From: Caryophanales bacterium UBA7057
GTDB taxonomy: Bacteria; Bacillota_I; Bacilli_A; RF39; UBA660
Assembly: GCA_002493865.1 (NCBI GenBank)
Contig: DLAC01000032.1
Location: 1 to 22,327, forward strand
Length of the DNA stretch: 22,327 nt
Direction: 5' to 3'
The position numbers and the translations under genes are program-made. Positions 14,735 through 22,098 of this stretch are shown in pieces. The stretch's first letter is position 1, and each line of letters begins with the position of its first letter. Below the pieces are notes generated by a model. The model made no database searches. It was not told where the DNA came from and saw nothing but the letters and a program-made list of their open reading frames with translations.

Positions 14735-15956
14735 CTGAACGAACCCCATTTCCTGCTTTTATACCAGAAATCCAAGCAAAACCTAAATTATATCCACCGC
14801 ATTCACCACTCACATCCAATGCTTCTCCAATCACATACAAGTTCTTTATGAGTTTAGACTCCATGGTTTTCACATCGATTTCGCGAATATCAATTCCACC
14901 TAAACAAATTTGGGCATTTTTATAAGATTTAGAACCAGTAATACAAAGTGGAAAAGAAACTAAATTTTTTAAAAATGTATCTAAGTTCTTCGCATCTACA
15001 TCTTCCATTCGAGTATGAAGTGGAATATCGGAAAGTTTTAATAAAAGATTGGTTAACTTATAATCTAAAATGGTATCAAAAAGTTGATCGAGAGAGCGAT
15101 TCGGTAAATTTTGATTTCTATTTTCTAAATAACGTCTTGCTTCTTCTTTGGTAGAAATATGAAAAGAATTTAAAAAATTAATCGTAATGGTTTGACTTTT
15201 TTCTTTTAATAAAGGGACAAGTGTATTACTTAAAATCAAAGTACAAATACCACTGATTCCATAGTCTGTCAATTGCAATTCACCAACGACATCTTTTCTT
15301 ATTTGCGGATTGGAAAAAGAGATTTTGGCATCTAATCGGATGCCTGCCCATTCCTTAAAAAAGCTCCCCTTTGCTTCTAATTGAACAAGACCTGGGTAAA
15401 TAGGTACAACCGTATGACCCATGTTTTCTAAAGAATGCAAAATAAGGCTAGGTTCTTCTGTATCAAAGTATGCTCTAGATCCTGTTGCGACAATCACATG
15501 TTCTGCCTCTATTATTTCTTGATTTGTTTTTAAAAAGAAATGTCCCTCTTTTTTCATTTCTATGACCGTTGTATTATAAAAAATAGGGATATTCAAATTT
15601 TTAATTTCAGTTAGTAAACTATTTTGAATACTTACTGCTTTCATAGAGTTTGGGTAATAATACCCATTTTTTATTTTAGGAACAATTCCAATACTGGTTA
15701 AAAATTGTTTGGCATCTTCTATGTTCTCATCGGTCATCATCTCTCCTAGTGTTTCTGGATTCTTAGAAGTAAAGAATTCTTTTTCAAATTTTTCATTAAA
15801 GTAATTGCATTTTCCTGATCCAGTTACTAAGATTTTTTTCCCAACTTGATTATTTTTTTCTAAAAGGATAACATCAATCCCTCTTCTTTTTAATACAATG
15901 GCTGCGGTTAATCCAGAAGCGCCTGCTCCAATGATCACTACTTTTCTCAACTTCAT
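14727..15956 (-). CDS. NAD(P)/FAD-dependent oxidoreductase, HI0933/YhiN family
   Basis: The 409-aa flavoprotein begins with the FAD motif VVIIGAGASGLTAA (glycines at about 10-15). The family motif TGSGKCNYFNE follows near residue 46, and a C-terminal GECGGYNLGFAWISGIKAG loop closes the FAD site. This matches COG2081 (HI0933/YhiN), sometimes named aminoacetone oxidase-like; the true substrate is not established. I chose the ATG at 15956; in-frame GTG (15959) and TTG (15962) lie just upstream. TATAAT at 15972-15967 puts the predicted transcription start at or within a few bases of the start codon, so the message may be leaderless. It is the first gene of a coupled three-gene operon. Confidence 0.9.
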   Translation of the reverse strand: MKLRKVVIIGAGASGLTAAIVLKRRGIDVILLEKNNQVGKKILVTGSGKCNYFNEKFEKEFFTSKNPETLGEMMTDENIEDAKQFLTSIGIVPKIKNGYYYPNSMKAVSIQNSLLTEIKNLNIPIFYNTTVIEMKKEGHFFLKTNQEIIEAEHVIVATGSRAYFDTEEPSLILHSLENMGHTVVPIYPGLVQLEAKGSFFKEWAGIRLDAKISFSNPQIRKDVVGELQLTDYGISGICTLILSNTLVPLLKEKSQTITINFLNSFHISTKEEARRYLENRNQNLPNRSLDQLFDTILDYKLTNLLLKLSDIPLHTRMEDVDAKNLDTFLKNLVSFPLCITGSKSYKNAQICLGGIDIREIDVKTMESKLIKNLYVIGEALDVSGECGGYNLGFAWISGIKAGNGVRSDD

Positions 15957-15966
15957 CACCAAAATT

Positions 15967-15972
15967 ATTATA
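15967..15972 (-). promoter_or_regulatory. -10 element giving a near-leaderless message for the YhiN-family gene
   Basis: TATAAT lies ten bases before the ATG at 15956. A start 6-7 bases downstream would fall at about 15960, beside GTG (15959) and ATG (15956). The only SD-like sequence is GGTG, immediately next to the ATG. Confidence 0.55.
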
Positions 15973-15976
15973 CTAT

Positions 15977-16010
15977 AAAAAGAAAAAGAAAACTATCGCT
16001 TTCTCTTTCT
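15977..16010 (-). terminator. Possible terminator after the yxeA-family gene
   Basis: Minus-strand arms AGAAAGAGAAA and TTTCTTTTTCT pair over 11 bp with one G-U and an 8-base loop. Only four T follow, and the stem overlaps the -35 region of the YhiN promoter. Confidence 0.4.
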
Positions 16011-16037
16011 TGCCTAAATAGGATGGTAAAAAATATT

Positions 16038-16373
16038 TCACTCAAACTTTTCTTGTACTTTTTCGGATAAATCCTGAAATTGGACTTCTTCCCATTGATG
16101 AACACCAAATGCCCGAACTTCAAGTTTGAGATAGGCACCTTCTCGAAGTTCTCGACTTGTTTTAAATTTAAGAGTCCTTTTTCGTCCCTTTTTGTCATAA
16201 CTAGTTAGTGTATACTCATATTTCATGGAATCATTCGTAGATAATTTTTTTACCTTTGTATGATCAATTTGTGTATAATAGACTCCTTCATAGTGTTCCA
16301 TATAGTAAACAACTCCAATAGAGCAACATAAAAATAGTATGACAGCAATCACGGTAAATAATTTATTTTTCAT
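16038..16373 (-). CDS. YxeA-family exported protein (DUF1093)
   Basis: This 111-aa protein has one N-terminal hydrophobic anchor (about residues 5-24) and a small beta-rich outer domain. The domain pattern YYTQI, YEYTLTSYDKKGRKRTLKF, LREGAYLKLEV and WEEVQFQDL fits the YxeA/DUF1093 family (usually about 110-120 aa). GGAGGAG lies six bases before the ATG. In B. subtilis yxeA lies beside yxdJKLM, a Bce-type kinase-regulator-transporter system responding to cationic peptides. Here the gene lies 3.4 kb from such a module, with an intervening unrelated operon, but carries a BceR-like box upstream. Its biochemical role is unknown; a part in the peptide-stress response is inferred. Confidence 0.85.
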   Translation of the reverse strand: MKNKLFTVIAVILFLCCSIGVVYYMEHYEGVYYTQIDHTKVKKLSTNDSMKYEYTLTSYDKKGRKRTLKFKTSRELREGAYLKLEVRAFGVHQWEEVQFQDLSEKVQEKFE

Positions 16374-16396
16374 CTTTTCTCCTCCATACTCATTGT

Positions 16397-16402
16397 AATA
16401 TA
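16397..16402 (-). promoter_or_regulatory. -10 element of the yxeA-family gene, with no recognisable -35
   Basis: TATATT lies 23 bases before the ATG. The position 17 bp upstream reads AACAAA, unlike TTGACA, as expected for an activator-dependent promoter. Confidence 0.45.
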
Positions 16403-16440
16403 AAATCTAGATGGAATCGTTTGTTTCATCTTACAAAACA

Positions 16441-16454
16441 TTACAATTCCGTAA
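16441..16454. promoter_or_regulatory. BceR-like box (one mismatch) upstream of the yxeA-family gene
   Basis: TTACA-ATTC-CGTAA matches TNACA-N4-TGTAA with one mismatch, and its spacer (ATTC) resembles those of the two perfect boxes (GTTC, ATTT). Its centre is about 58 bp upstream of the predicted start site, close to the 62 bp seen at the transporter promoter. Another TTACA half-site lies 10 bp closer to the gene. Confidence 0.55.
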
Positions 16455-16480
16455 TATAAATATTAAAAATAAATCAGGGG

Positions 16481-16509
16481 AAAAGAAAAAGCAGGTTTCT
16501 AAAACCCAC
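16481..16509 (-). terminator. Intrinsic terminator of the large coiled-coil gene
   Basis: GTGGGTTT and AAACCTGC on the minus strand pair over 8 bp with two wobble pairs, with flanking A/T pairs extending the stem. A TTTTTCTTTT tail follows, 12-40 nt after the stop codon. Confidence 0.65.
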
Positions 16510-16520
16510 TTTCTTTATAC

Positions 16521-19061
16521 TTAAGAAATTGCTTTTTGATAAACCTCTTCATCTGGATCTTCTTGTTGTGCTAAGAATCTAATTTGTGCTTCAATTGTAG
16601 CTAGATCAATTAATGGTGTATAAGTATTTTCACTTTTAACACCTAATACTATAATTGGTGTTTCTTCTTTTGCAGTTTCTTCCATTCTATAAGTTCCTTG
16701 TTCTACGATATCGTCATGAATGGAAAGATTTCTAACTACTGAAATCACATCTAACTCTTTTAAATCTCTTGGCGTATATTCTACTTCTTGAGCTTCAACT
16801 CTTTCTAATAATGGTTTTTCATCCCCAGCATGAATATTGATGAATTCAAAATCTAAATCGTAATCTGGATTCTTGAATTCACTGGCTTCATCATACTCAT
16901 CCCCTGATATAATTTCACGAATATCTTCTAGAGTAGATGTATAGAAATTTTCAATTTTCTCTTTGAAAGTTTTATGATTATGTTCTTGATATGCTTCAAA
17001 GTAAGAAATAAAATCTTTACATTCTTCATGAATCTTTTCAATAATATGATCTATTTCAATATTGGAAGCAAATCTTAATTTACGAATCTTATTATTAATT
17101 TCTTCTACACTACACTTATAGGCATACCATAATTTTCCGTCTTCTTCCACTAAATTTCTCTTAGCTTTTAGTTCTTTACTAAGTCTATGACAAATTTGTT
17201 CAAATTCATCTCCACGAAGGTTTCTCTTTTCAAGCCCTAATAAGATTTTACATGTATTATAATGATAATTTGAATTACGCATTAAAGTTCTTGTTGGTTT
17301 GATATCAGGATATTCTATGATTTCATCGTACATCTCGTCTTCAGGAATCTCTTCCTCATATGCTACTTCTTCATGAACTTCCTCTACAGGTATTTTTTCT
17401 TCCTGAGCGACTTCTTCTTCAATTTCCTCGATTTGGAATGGTTCTTCTTCAAGATATTCAAACTCTAAATCTGTAGAATGATGTTCCATTGGTTTTACTC
17501 TTCCACCAAATCTGACCATTCTCATGTTTTCTTCAATGGTATCTACTAAGATTGGAACGGTTTCCATCATTAATTGAAATTGTACTTCCGATAGATTTTG
17601 AGCCTCTAAAAGATTGGTAATAGTTCCATCAGATTTTTCTACTTCTATGTTTAGTAACTCGTCAAAGCCTTCTCTTAACTGTTTCATAGCAGTTAAAATT
17701 CTTTTTCTACCCATTTGAATTTTAGAATCCTTCTTTAATTGTCTGGCAATCACAGATCCATACTTTCTTTCGATTCTATTTCGAATGGTCTTTAATTTAT
17801 CTTGATAATAATGATTTCTATACTCTTTCACGAACATAAAAGTAAGCCCAGACGTTAAATTGTGATTTAATTGTCCTTGTAAATTTTTAATTTGTTTTAA
17901 GTATTCTCTTCTTGCACGTTTTAAGTTTCTAGAATGCATTCTGATTTTTCTTCTTGCTTCTTTTCTTAAACGACGTTTTTCCATCATGGAAACTTTTGCG
18001 TCTTTGGAAGATTCTTCTTGTACTTCTAATGATTCTTCTACTGGAATCATTCCATCGTTTTCTAAAGATGCGATTACATCATCGATGGATTCGTTTTGTA
18101 TTCCATCTAATTTTGTATTAACATCTTTTAATACAGAATCAAAGTCAAGTAATTTATCTTCATCATAATCATCCTCTGTTTTCTTACTTGAAGACTCAAT
18201 TGTTAAGATTTCTTCTTCAATTTCTTCTCTTTCTTTGGAAGACACAGAGTTTAAATAATCTCCGATTTTAGTATCTAAATTCATTTTATCAAAATGAGAT
18301 GCCAGTGGTAATACTTTTTCAAAACTCTCTAAAGCATCTACAATATAGAGAATATCAACACGAACACTCATATCCTCAGTAGATTGATATAAAGAATCAA
18401 AAGCATCTTTCTTATCTTCGATTTCAAAATAATCTTGAATCATACTAAGAAGATCTAAAACAGTTGCATCTTTTAGATTTTGAATCATTTCTAGACTATT
18501 TTTTAAAGTTTCCTTATATTGAGCTACTTCTCCCTCAGTTACCTTAATCTCACTAGTTGGTTCTTCTATTTCAGGGACAAGAATTCCTTTTTCTATTAAA
18601 TGATCTTGTAACTGACTAACACTTCTTTGAATTCGGTCATAAGCAACCATTTCATCTGCTTTAGTGAATATACCATGATTAGAGATTGCTTCAAATTCTT
18701 TGTCTAAATCATATACATCTTGATATAAATCGATGATAACACGAAGATCAGCAATATCTTTTTTTACAGTTCTAACTCTACTATCTGCATAATAGTGTTC
18801 TATTTCTTCTATAGCAGGAATTACCTTATGTACAAAATCAATACTAGTTAAAAGTTCTTCTCTAGTAATTGTTTCTGGATTTTGAAATTTCTTTAAATTT
18901 TCTAATAATTGTTCTTTGTATTCTTTTAAAAGTTCTCTATGCATTTTTTGGATATATCTGTTTCCCATAGAAACCATTTTGTCTCTATATTCTTGGTTTA
19001 CATATTGAGAATCATATTTACGAACGGCCTCAATGGCCATAGTTCCTTGTTCCTTTTGCAT
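16521..19061 (-). CDS. Large cytoplasmic coiled-coil, charged protein of unknown function
   Basis: The protein is 846 aa with no signal peptide or membrane span. It is mostly helical and highly charged, with long heptad-like stretches in the N-terminal 330 residues. A very basic segment lies near 360-392 (RRLRKEARRKIR and onwards). An acidic linker at about 533-586 carries two imperfect repeats of EEVAxEExIPxxE(V/M). A second helical region and a short ordered C-terminus follow. I chose the ATG at 19061 because AGGAGGGGG lies just upstream; an ATG at 19115 sits on the -35 and cannot be used. TTGACA-N17-TAAAAT drives it strongly. It lies directly downstream of a CarD-family gene with a similar promoter. 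I recognise no family; a scaffold, nucleoid-associated or cell-shape role is conceivable but unproven. Confidence 0.85.
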   Translation of the reverse strand: MQKEQGTMAIEAVRKYDSQYVNQEYRDKMVSMGNRYIQKMHRELLKEYKEQLLENLKKFQNPETITREELLTSIDFVHKVIPAIEEIEHYYADSRVRTVKKDIADLRVIIDLYQDVYDLDKEFEAISNHGIFTKADEMVAYDRIQRSVSQLQDHLIEKGILVPEIEEPTSEIKVTEGEVAQYKETLKNSLEMIQNLKDATVLDLLSMIQDYFEIEDKKDAFDSLYQSTEDMSVRVDILYIVDALESFEKVLPLASHFDKMNLDTKIGDYLNSVSSKEREEIEEEILTIESSSKKTEDDYDEDKLLDFDSVLKDVNTKLDGIQNESIDDVIASLENDGMIPVEESLEVQEESSKDAKVSMMEKRRLRKEARRKIRMHSRNLKRARREYLKQIKNLQGQLNHNLTSGLTFMFVKEYRNHYYQDKLKTIRNRIERKYGSVIARQLKKDSKIQMGRKRILTAMKQLREGFDELLNIEVEKSDGTITNLLEAQNLSEVQFQLMMETVPILVDTIEENMRMVRFGGRVKPMEHHSTDLEFEYLEEEPFQIEEIEEEVAQEEKIPVEEVHEEVAYEEEIPEDEMYDEIIEYPDIKPTRTLMRNSNYHYNTCKILLGLEKRNLRGDEFEQICHRLSKELKAKRNLVEEDGKLWYAYKCSVEEINNKIRKLRFASNIEIDHIIEKIHEECKDFISYFEAYQEHNHKTFKEKIENFYTSTLEDIREIISGDEYDEASEFKNPDYDLDFEFINIHAGDEKPLLERVEAQEVEYTPRDLKELDVISVVRNLSIHDDIVEQGTYRMEETAKEETPIIVLGVKSENTYTPLIDLATIEAQIRFLAQQEDPDEEVYQKAIS

Positions 19062-19086
19062 AATACCCCCTCCTAAATTGGCACAT

Positions 19087-19115
19087 ATTTTAACACTTTT
19101 ATTTGATTTTGTCAA
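19087..19115 (-). promoter_or_regulatory. Strong promoter for the coiled-coil gene
   Basis: TTGACA (19115-19110), a 17-bp spacer and TGTTAAAAT (extended -10, hexamer 19092-19087). The predicted start is near 19080. It is the best -35 in the window. Confidence 0.85.
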
Positions 19116-19144
19116 GTATTTTCTTATTTGTTTAAAAATATTTT

Positions 19145-19636
19145 CTATTCAACCGTTTGTTCTATTCTGGATAATACATAATCCTTACATTCCTCATAGG
19201 AAAGATTTAACGAAACGGATAGTTCATTATATAAGTAGTTTTGTGCTTTTTCTAAATACTCTTGATCTCGATCCGATGGTTTCTTATTTTTCTTTTCTCT
19301 TTCTCTTGATTTTAAATAAGTTGTTTTGATAATTCGAATTAAATCCCCAGAATTATTTGTATTTAAAAGAGATTGATATTCATATCCTAAATTTCTTTCA
19401 TCTACTTCGATTGGATCAATTCCTGGTATTTGTGAAATAAAACTTTCTGCTTCTTCTTTGGTCATTACTTTTCTTAGATATCCTCCCAAATTATCTGTCG
19501 GAATATCTATTTTTAAAGATGGATCCTTGAAAGACTCTAATACATAGTAATCCTTCCCATGATAATGATTTTTTTTAATTTCCTTAATTGTACATAAATC
19601 CTTTTTATAAATGACTTTTTCTCCTAATTCGAACAT
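19145..19636 (-). CDS. CarD-family transcriptional regulator
   Basis: The 163-aa protein begins with a CarD/TRCF-type RNA polymerase-interaction domain (about residues 1-60: FELGEKVIYKKDLCTIKEI, a GKDYYVLES strand, then KIDIPTDN). A helical C-terminal domain (about 70-160) with a basic middle (KSREREKKNKK) follows. CarD/CdnL proteins bind the RNA polymerase beta subunit and tune open-complex stability at promoters. The length fits the family. AAGGGGGA lies five bases before the ATG. It has a strong extended -10 promoter and a leader of about 58 nt. It is followed after 83 bp by the large coiled-coil gene, whose promoter shares the same core, so the two are probably co-regulated. Confidence 0.85.
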   Translation of the reverse strand: MFELGEKVIYKKDLCTIKEIKKNHYHGKDYYVLESFKDPSLKIDIPTDNLGGYLRKVMTKEEAESFISQIPGIDPIEVDERNLGYEYQSLLNTNNSGDLIRIIKTTYLKSREREKKNKKPSDRDQEYLEKAQNYLYNELSVSLNLSYEECKDYVLSRIEQTVE

Positions 19637-19700
19637 TTGAATCCCCCTTAAATAAAATAAATTCTAAAATCGTGTCAAAACATCAAGTTGTTTGTCGTAT

Positions 19701-19729
19701 ATTATAACACTTTTTTAGAATTTCTGTAA
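19701..19729 (-). promoter_or_regulatory. Strong extended -10 promoter for the CarD-family gene
   Basis: TTACAG (19729-19724), a 17-bp spacer and TGTTATAAT (hexamer 19706-19701). The segment AAAAGTGTTA at the -10 is shared with the coiled-coil gene promoter. Confidence 0.8.
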
Positions 19730-19746
19730 GAAAAAATTTTAATATT

Positions 19747-20904
19747 TTATAGATCCTTAAGTGCTTTATCTATTTTTCTATCTTTGAATTTAATAATGAT
19801 AAATGCAATCAGTAAAATAAATAGGAGAACCCCACCAATGATAAAATGCTTTTTTTCTAATTTGATTTTAAATTTCTGTTTCTTCTTCTCTTTCTTTTTT
19901 ATAGTAGTCGTACTTCCTGTATCAGCCCCCTCTACTTTGGCTGAAATTGTATAAGTTCTTTTCTCTCCGTTTTCAGCAGTTACTTCTATTTTTACTTGAT
20001 GATTATTTTCTTTTAAGTTATCAGCACCAATGATATTATAAGTAGCCTTTCCATCTTCTAAAGAGGCAGTGACATTTAAGGTATTTACATCTTTTTTTAT
20101 TTCAATCTCATAATCATTTTTATTTTTATCAAAAGAAAGATCATAGCTTTCAACCTGCAAAGAACTTAAAAAATTATTATTGGATTTTTCTGTTACTTGA
20201 TTTTCACTTGGACTAGGAGTAGAAGTAATTTTAGGAGCGACTTTATCTTGAATATTTTCTGTGATGGGCGGAACGCTAGGAGTTTCGGTTTGAGTAGTTC
20301 CAATTTCACTCTTAGGTTCTTGTAGTTCTGTTTGTTCGGTTTGATTAATTAAGATGGATTTATAAGTATTTGGTGATACACTATACTGATGCATATTATT
20401 TTTAATAGATTCTTCTAGATTATTTTCATCTACTTGCGCTAAATCTACATACCACACTTTAACATTATTAATTTTAACCATCGTAACAACATCTGTTGTT
20501 TGTTTTACAAAAAAACGAATGGTTGTATTGATATTATTACAAAATACTTCGTCCTGACATTGGGTACTGAAAGCATCATTTCCATCATAAATAGCATATA
20601 CAGAATAACGTCCAGAGTCTCCAGCAACTTGCGTATTCCATGCATCATGAGTAAATGTGGTTGGTAATAATACTTGTTGATTACATTCTATACCATATTC
20701 AATACCCGCAATATAAAAAGCATGGTCTCCTGTATCTCCTACTCCTGAAAAATTAATAGAAAAAGATAAATCAATTTCATTTCCTACTTTAGCTTCTCCA
20801 ACACCTGTAATATTAGAACCTGTAACTAAAACAGAATCTATAGCTTCTACATGAAATGGTATTAATAAACAAATCAATAATAAAATTAAAAATTTTCTTT
20901 TCAT
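19747..20904 (-). CDS. Secreted surface protein with cadherin-like domain and C-terminal anchor
   Basis: This 385-aa protein has a signal peptide (about residues 1-21, ending VEA) and an N-terminal beta domain (about 22-185) with cysteines in GIECNQ, STQCQD and EVFCNN. A Thr/Pro/Ser/Glu-rich linker follows (about 190-245). A bacterial cadherin-like beta-sandwich (about 247-325, from LSSLQVESYDLSF to KRTYTISA) comes next. Then there is a lysine-rich stretch, one membrane span (about 355-372) and a short charged tail. The N-terminal domain may be cohesin-like, but I am not sure. No LPxTG motif is present, so it is membrane-held, not wall-linked. AGGTGGGAG lies just before the ATG. It probably has an adhesive or structural surface role. 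It is a single-gene unit with its own promoter. Confidence 0.8.
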   Translation of the reverse strand: MKRKFLILLLICLLIPFHVEAIDSVLVTGSNITGVGEAKVGNEIDLSFSINFSGVGDTGDHAFYIAGIEYGIECNQQVLLPTTFTHDAWNTQVAGDSGRYSVYAIYDGNDAFSTQCQDEVFCNNINTTIRFFVKQTTDVVTMVKINNVKVWYVDLAQVDENNLEESIKNNMHQYSVSPNTYKSILINQTEQTELQEPKSEIGTTQTETPSVPPITENIQDKVAPKITSTPSPSENQVTEKSNNNFLSSLQVESYDLSFDKNKNDYEIEIKKDVNTLNVTASLEDGKATYNIIGADNLKENNHQVKIEVTAENGEKRTYTISAKVEGADTGSTTTIKKKEKKKQKFKIKLEKKHFIIGGVLLFILLIAFIIIKFKDRKIDKALKDL

Positions 20905-20923
20905 ACTCCCACCTACTATTAAA

Positions 20924-20929
20924 ATTATA
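20924..20929 (-). promoter_or_regulatory. -10 element for the secreted surface protein
   Basis: TATAAT lies about 20 bases before the ATG, with TTGCTC 18 bp further upstream as a weak -35. Confidence 0.5.
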
Positions 20930-20960
20930 CTCTAAAAATGATAAATTGAGCAACCAAATA

Positions 20961-20990
20961 TTGGAAGATTTTTCATCTAAATGCTTCCAA
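20961..20990. terminator. Hairpin after the RhuM-family gene, possible terminator
   Basis: TTGGAAG (20961-20967) and CTTCCAA (20984-20990) pair over 7 bp, extended inward by ATTT/AAAT. TTTTT follows on the plus strand but only a weak T-run on the minus strand, where the upstream gene lies, so its efficiency is uncertain. Confidence 0.45.
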
Positions 20991-20993
20991 TTT

Positions 20994-22010
20994 TTAATTG
21001 TTCATTTCTTCATTTTTCATTTCAATCATAAACTTGTCAAAATCAGATTCAAATAATTTATCTTGTACAATTCTATATTTTTCAAACTCTGATAAAGCAA
21101 AACTTTCTGCAACTTTATGAGAAACCTTTCCAGGGTTATCTAATACTTCCCTTTCATTGAATTGTAAAAACACATCTAATTTTTTTTTCCAATCTTCCAT
21201 AGTCATTGGAATATGCCTTTCAGCCTGATCTTCTGCATAATCCAAATACATTGTAACGATTCTTTCTAAAGACTTAAGTTCCTCTTCTGTTAAATAATTT
21301 TTAGCAACAACAACATCAGTTGCCATGATTTTTCCATTTGGAGAATTTTTCCAAGTAGTAAGCCCCATGTGTTCTTTTTTATGATTTGCTCGTTCTACTA
21401 TTACTTCTGCAGCAGTATTGCCATGTGTTGCAAAGTGCATTTTGTTTTGTACTGTTTTAAAGAATTCTTTAGTGATTGAAGAATTTTTATTATAATCTAA
21501 ACTAGTAGCATAAATATCAGTAATTTTTTGATAAAAATTTCTTTCACTAATTCTAATTTCTCTAATCTCTTGGAGTAATTCATCAAAGTAATTTTCATTT
21601 AAGAATGTTCCGTTTTTCAGTCTTTCTTTATCTAAGACATACCCTTTAACAGAGTATTGTTTTAATACATTAATTGCCCACAGTCTAAATTCTATTGCTC
21701 TTTTACTATTGACTTTAAAACCAACTGAAATAATAGCATCCAAATTATAGTATTTAGTCTTATAATTTTTTCCATCTTCAGCAGTATGTAAGAAATCCTT
21801 ACATACTGAATTTCTATCTAATTCGTGTTCTAAAATATTGTTTAAATGCATTGTAATATTATTTCTAGTTGTATCAAAAAGCTTAGCTATTAATTTTTGA
21901 CTAAGCCATACTGATTCATCATCTACTATTACTTCAATTGTCTTCTGTCTGCTTTGATTTGTAAAAATTAAAAATTCTGCTGTTGAATTTCTTATCTGTA
22001 AAGTTTGCAT
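20994..22010 (-). CDS. RhuM-family protein (virulence RhuM domain)
   Basis: This 338-aa protein is full length for the family. It opens with an MQTLQIRNSTAEFLIF strand region, then the conserved segment VWLSQKLIAKLFDTTRNNITMHL (winged-helix-like). The signature NSVCKDFLHTAEDGKNYKTKYYNLDAIISVG and RLWAINVLKQY, KGYVLDKERLKNG follow. RhuM was named from a Salmonella pathogenicity island; relatives are common on mobile elements and in defence islands, but the biochemical role is not settled. The C-terminal half is helical. AGGGGGTGAG lies just before the ATG. It stands alone, downstream of a probable RHS gene remnant, and probably arrived by horizontal transfer. A perfect 11-bp inverted repeat lies within the signature codons. 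Confidence 0.88.
   Translation of the reverse strand: MQTLQIRNSTAEFLIFTNQSRQKTIEVIVDDESVWLSQKLIAKLFDTTRNNITMHLNNILEHELDRNSVCKDFLHTAEDGKNYKTKYYNLDAIISVGFKVNSKRAIEFRLWAINVLKQYSVKGYVLDKERLKNGTFLNENYFDELLQEIREIRISERNFYQKITDIYATSLDYNKNSSITKEFFKTVQNKMHFATHGNTAAEVIVERANHKKEHMGLTTWKNSPNGKIMATDVVVAKNYLTEEELKSLERIVTMYLDYAEDQAERHIPMTMEDWKKKLDVFLQFNEREVLDNPGKVSHKVAESFALSEFEKYRIVQDKLFESDFDKFMIEMKNEEMNN
21782..21808. repeat. Perfect 11-bp inverted repeat inside the rhuM-family gene
   Basis: CAGTATGTAAG and CTTACATACTG flank a 5-base loop, in the codons for the conserved SVCKDFLHTA motif. It may be a by-product of the encoded motif or a real RNA or DNA element. Confidence 0.6.
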
Positions 22011-22098
22011 TAGCTCACCCCCTAAATAACTATAATAAATTCTCTAATTAAATTATAACTTAAAGTATTTATAATTCATATAATTTCATGAAAATAAT

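Noticed and set aside
15968..16198. 76-codon minus-strand ORF overlapping the yxeA-family gene
   Set aside because: It is out of frame within a recognised gene, has no ribosome binding site and shows no protein-like pattern.
19062..19115. Upstream start of the coiled-coil gene at 19115
   Set aside because: That ATG overlaps the TTGACA -35 and lies upstream of the predicted transcription start; AGGAGGGGG supports 19061.
19033..19329. 98-codon plus-strand ORF across the CarD/coiled-coil junction
   Set aside because: It is antisense to two supported genes and a strong promoter, with no ribosome binding site.
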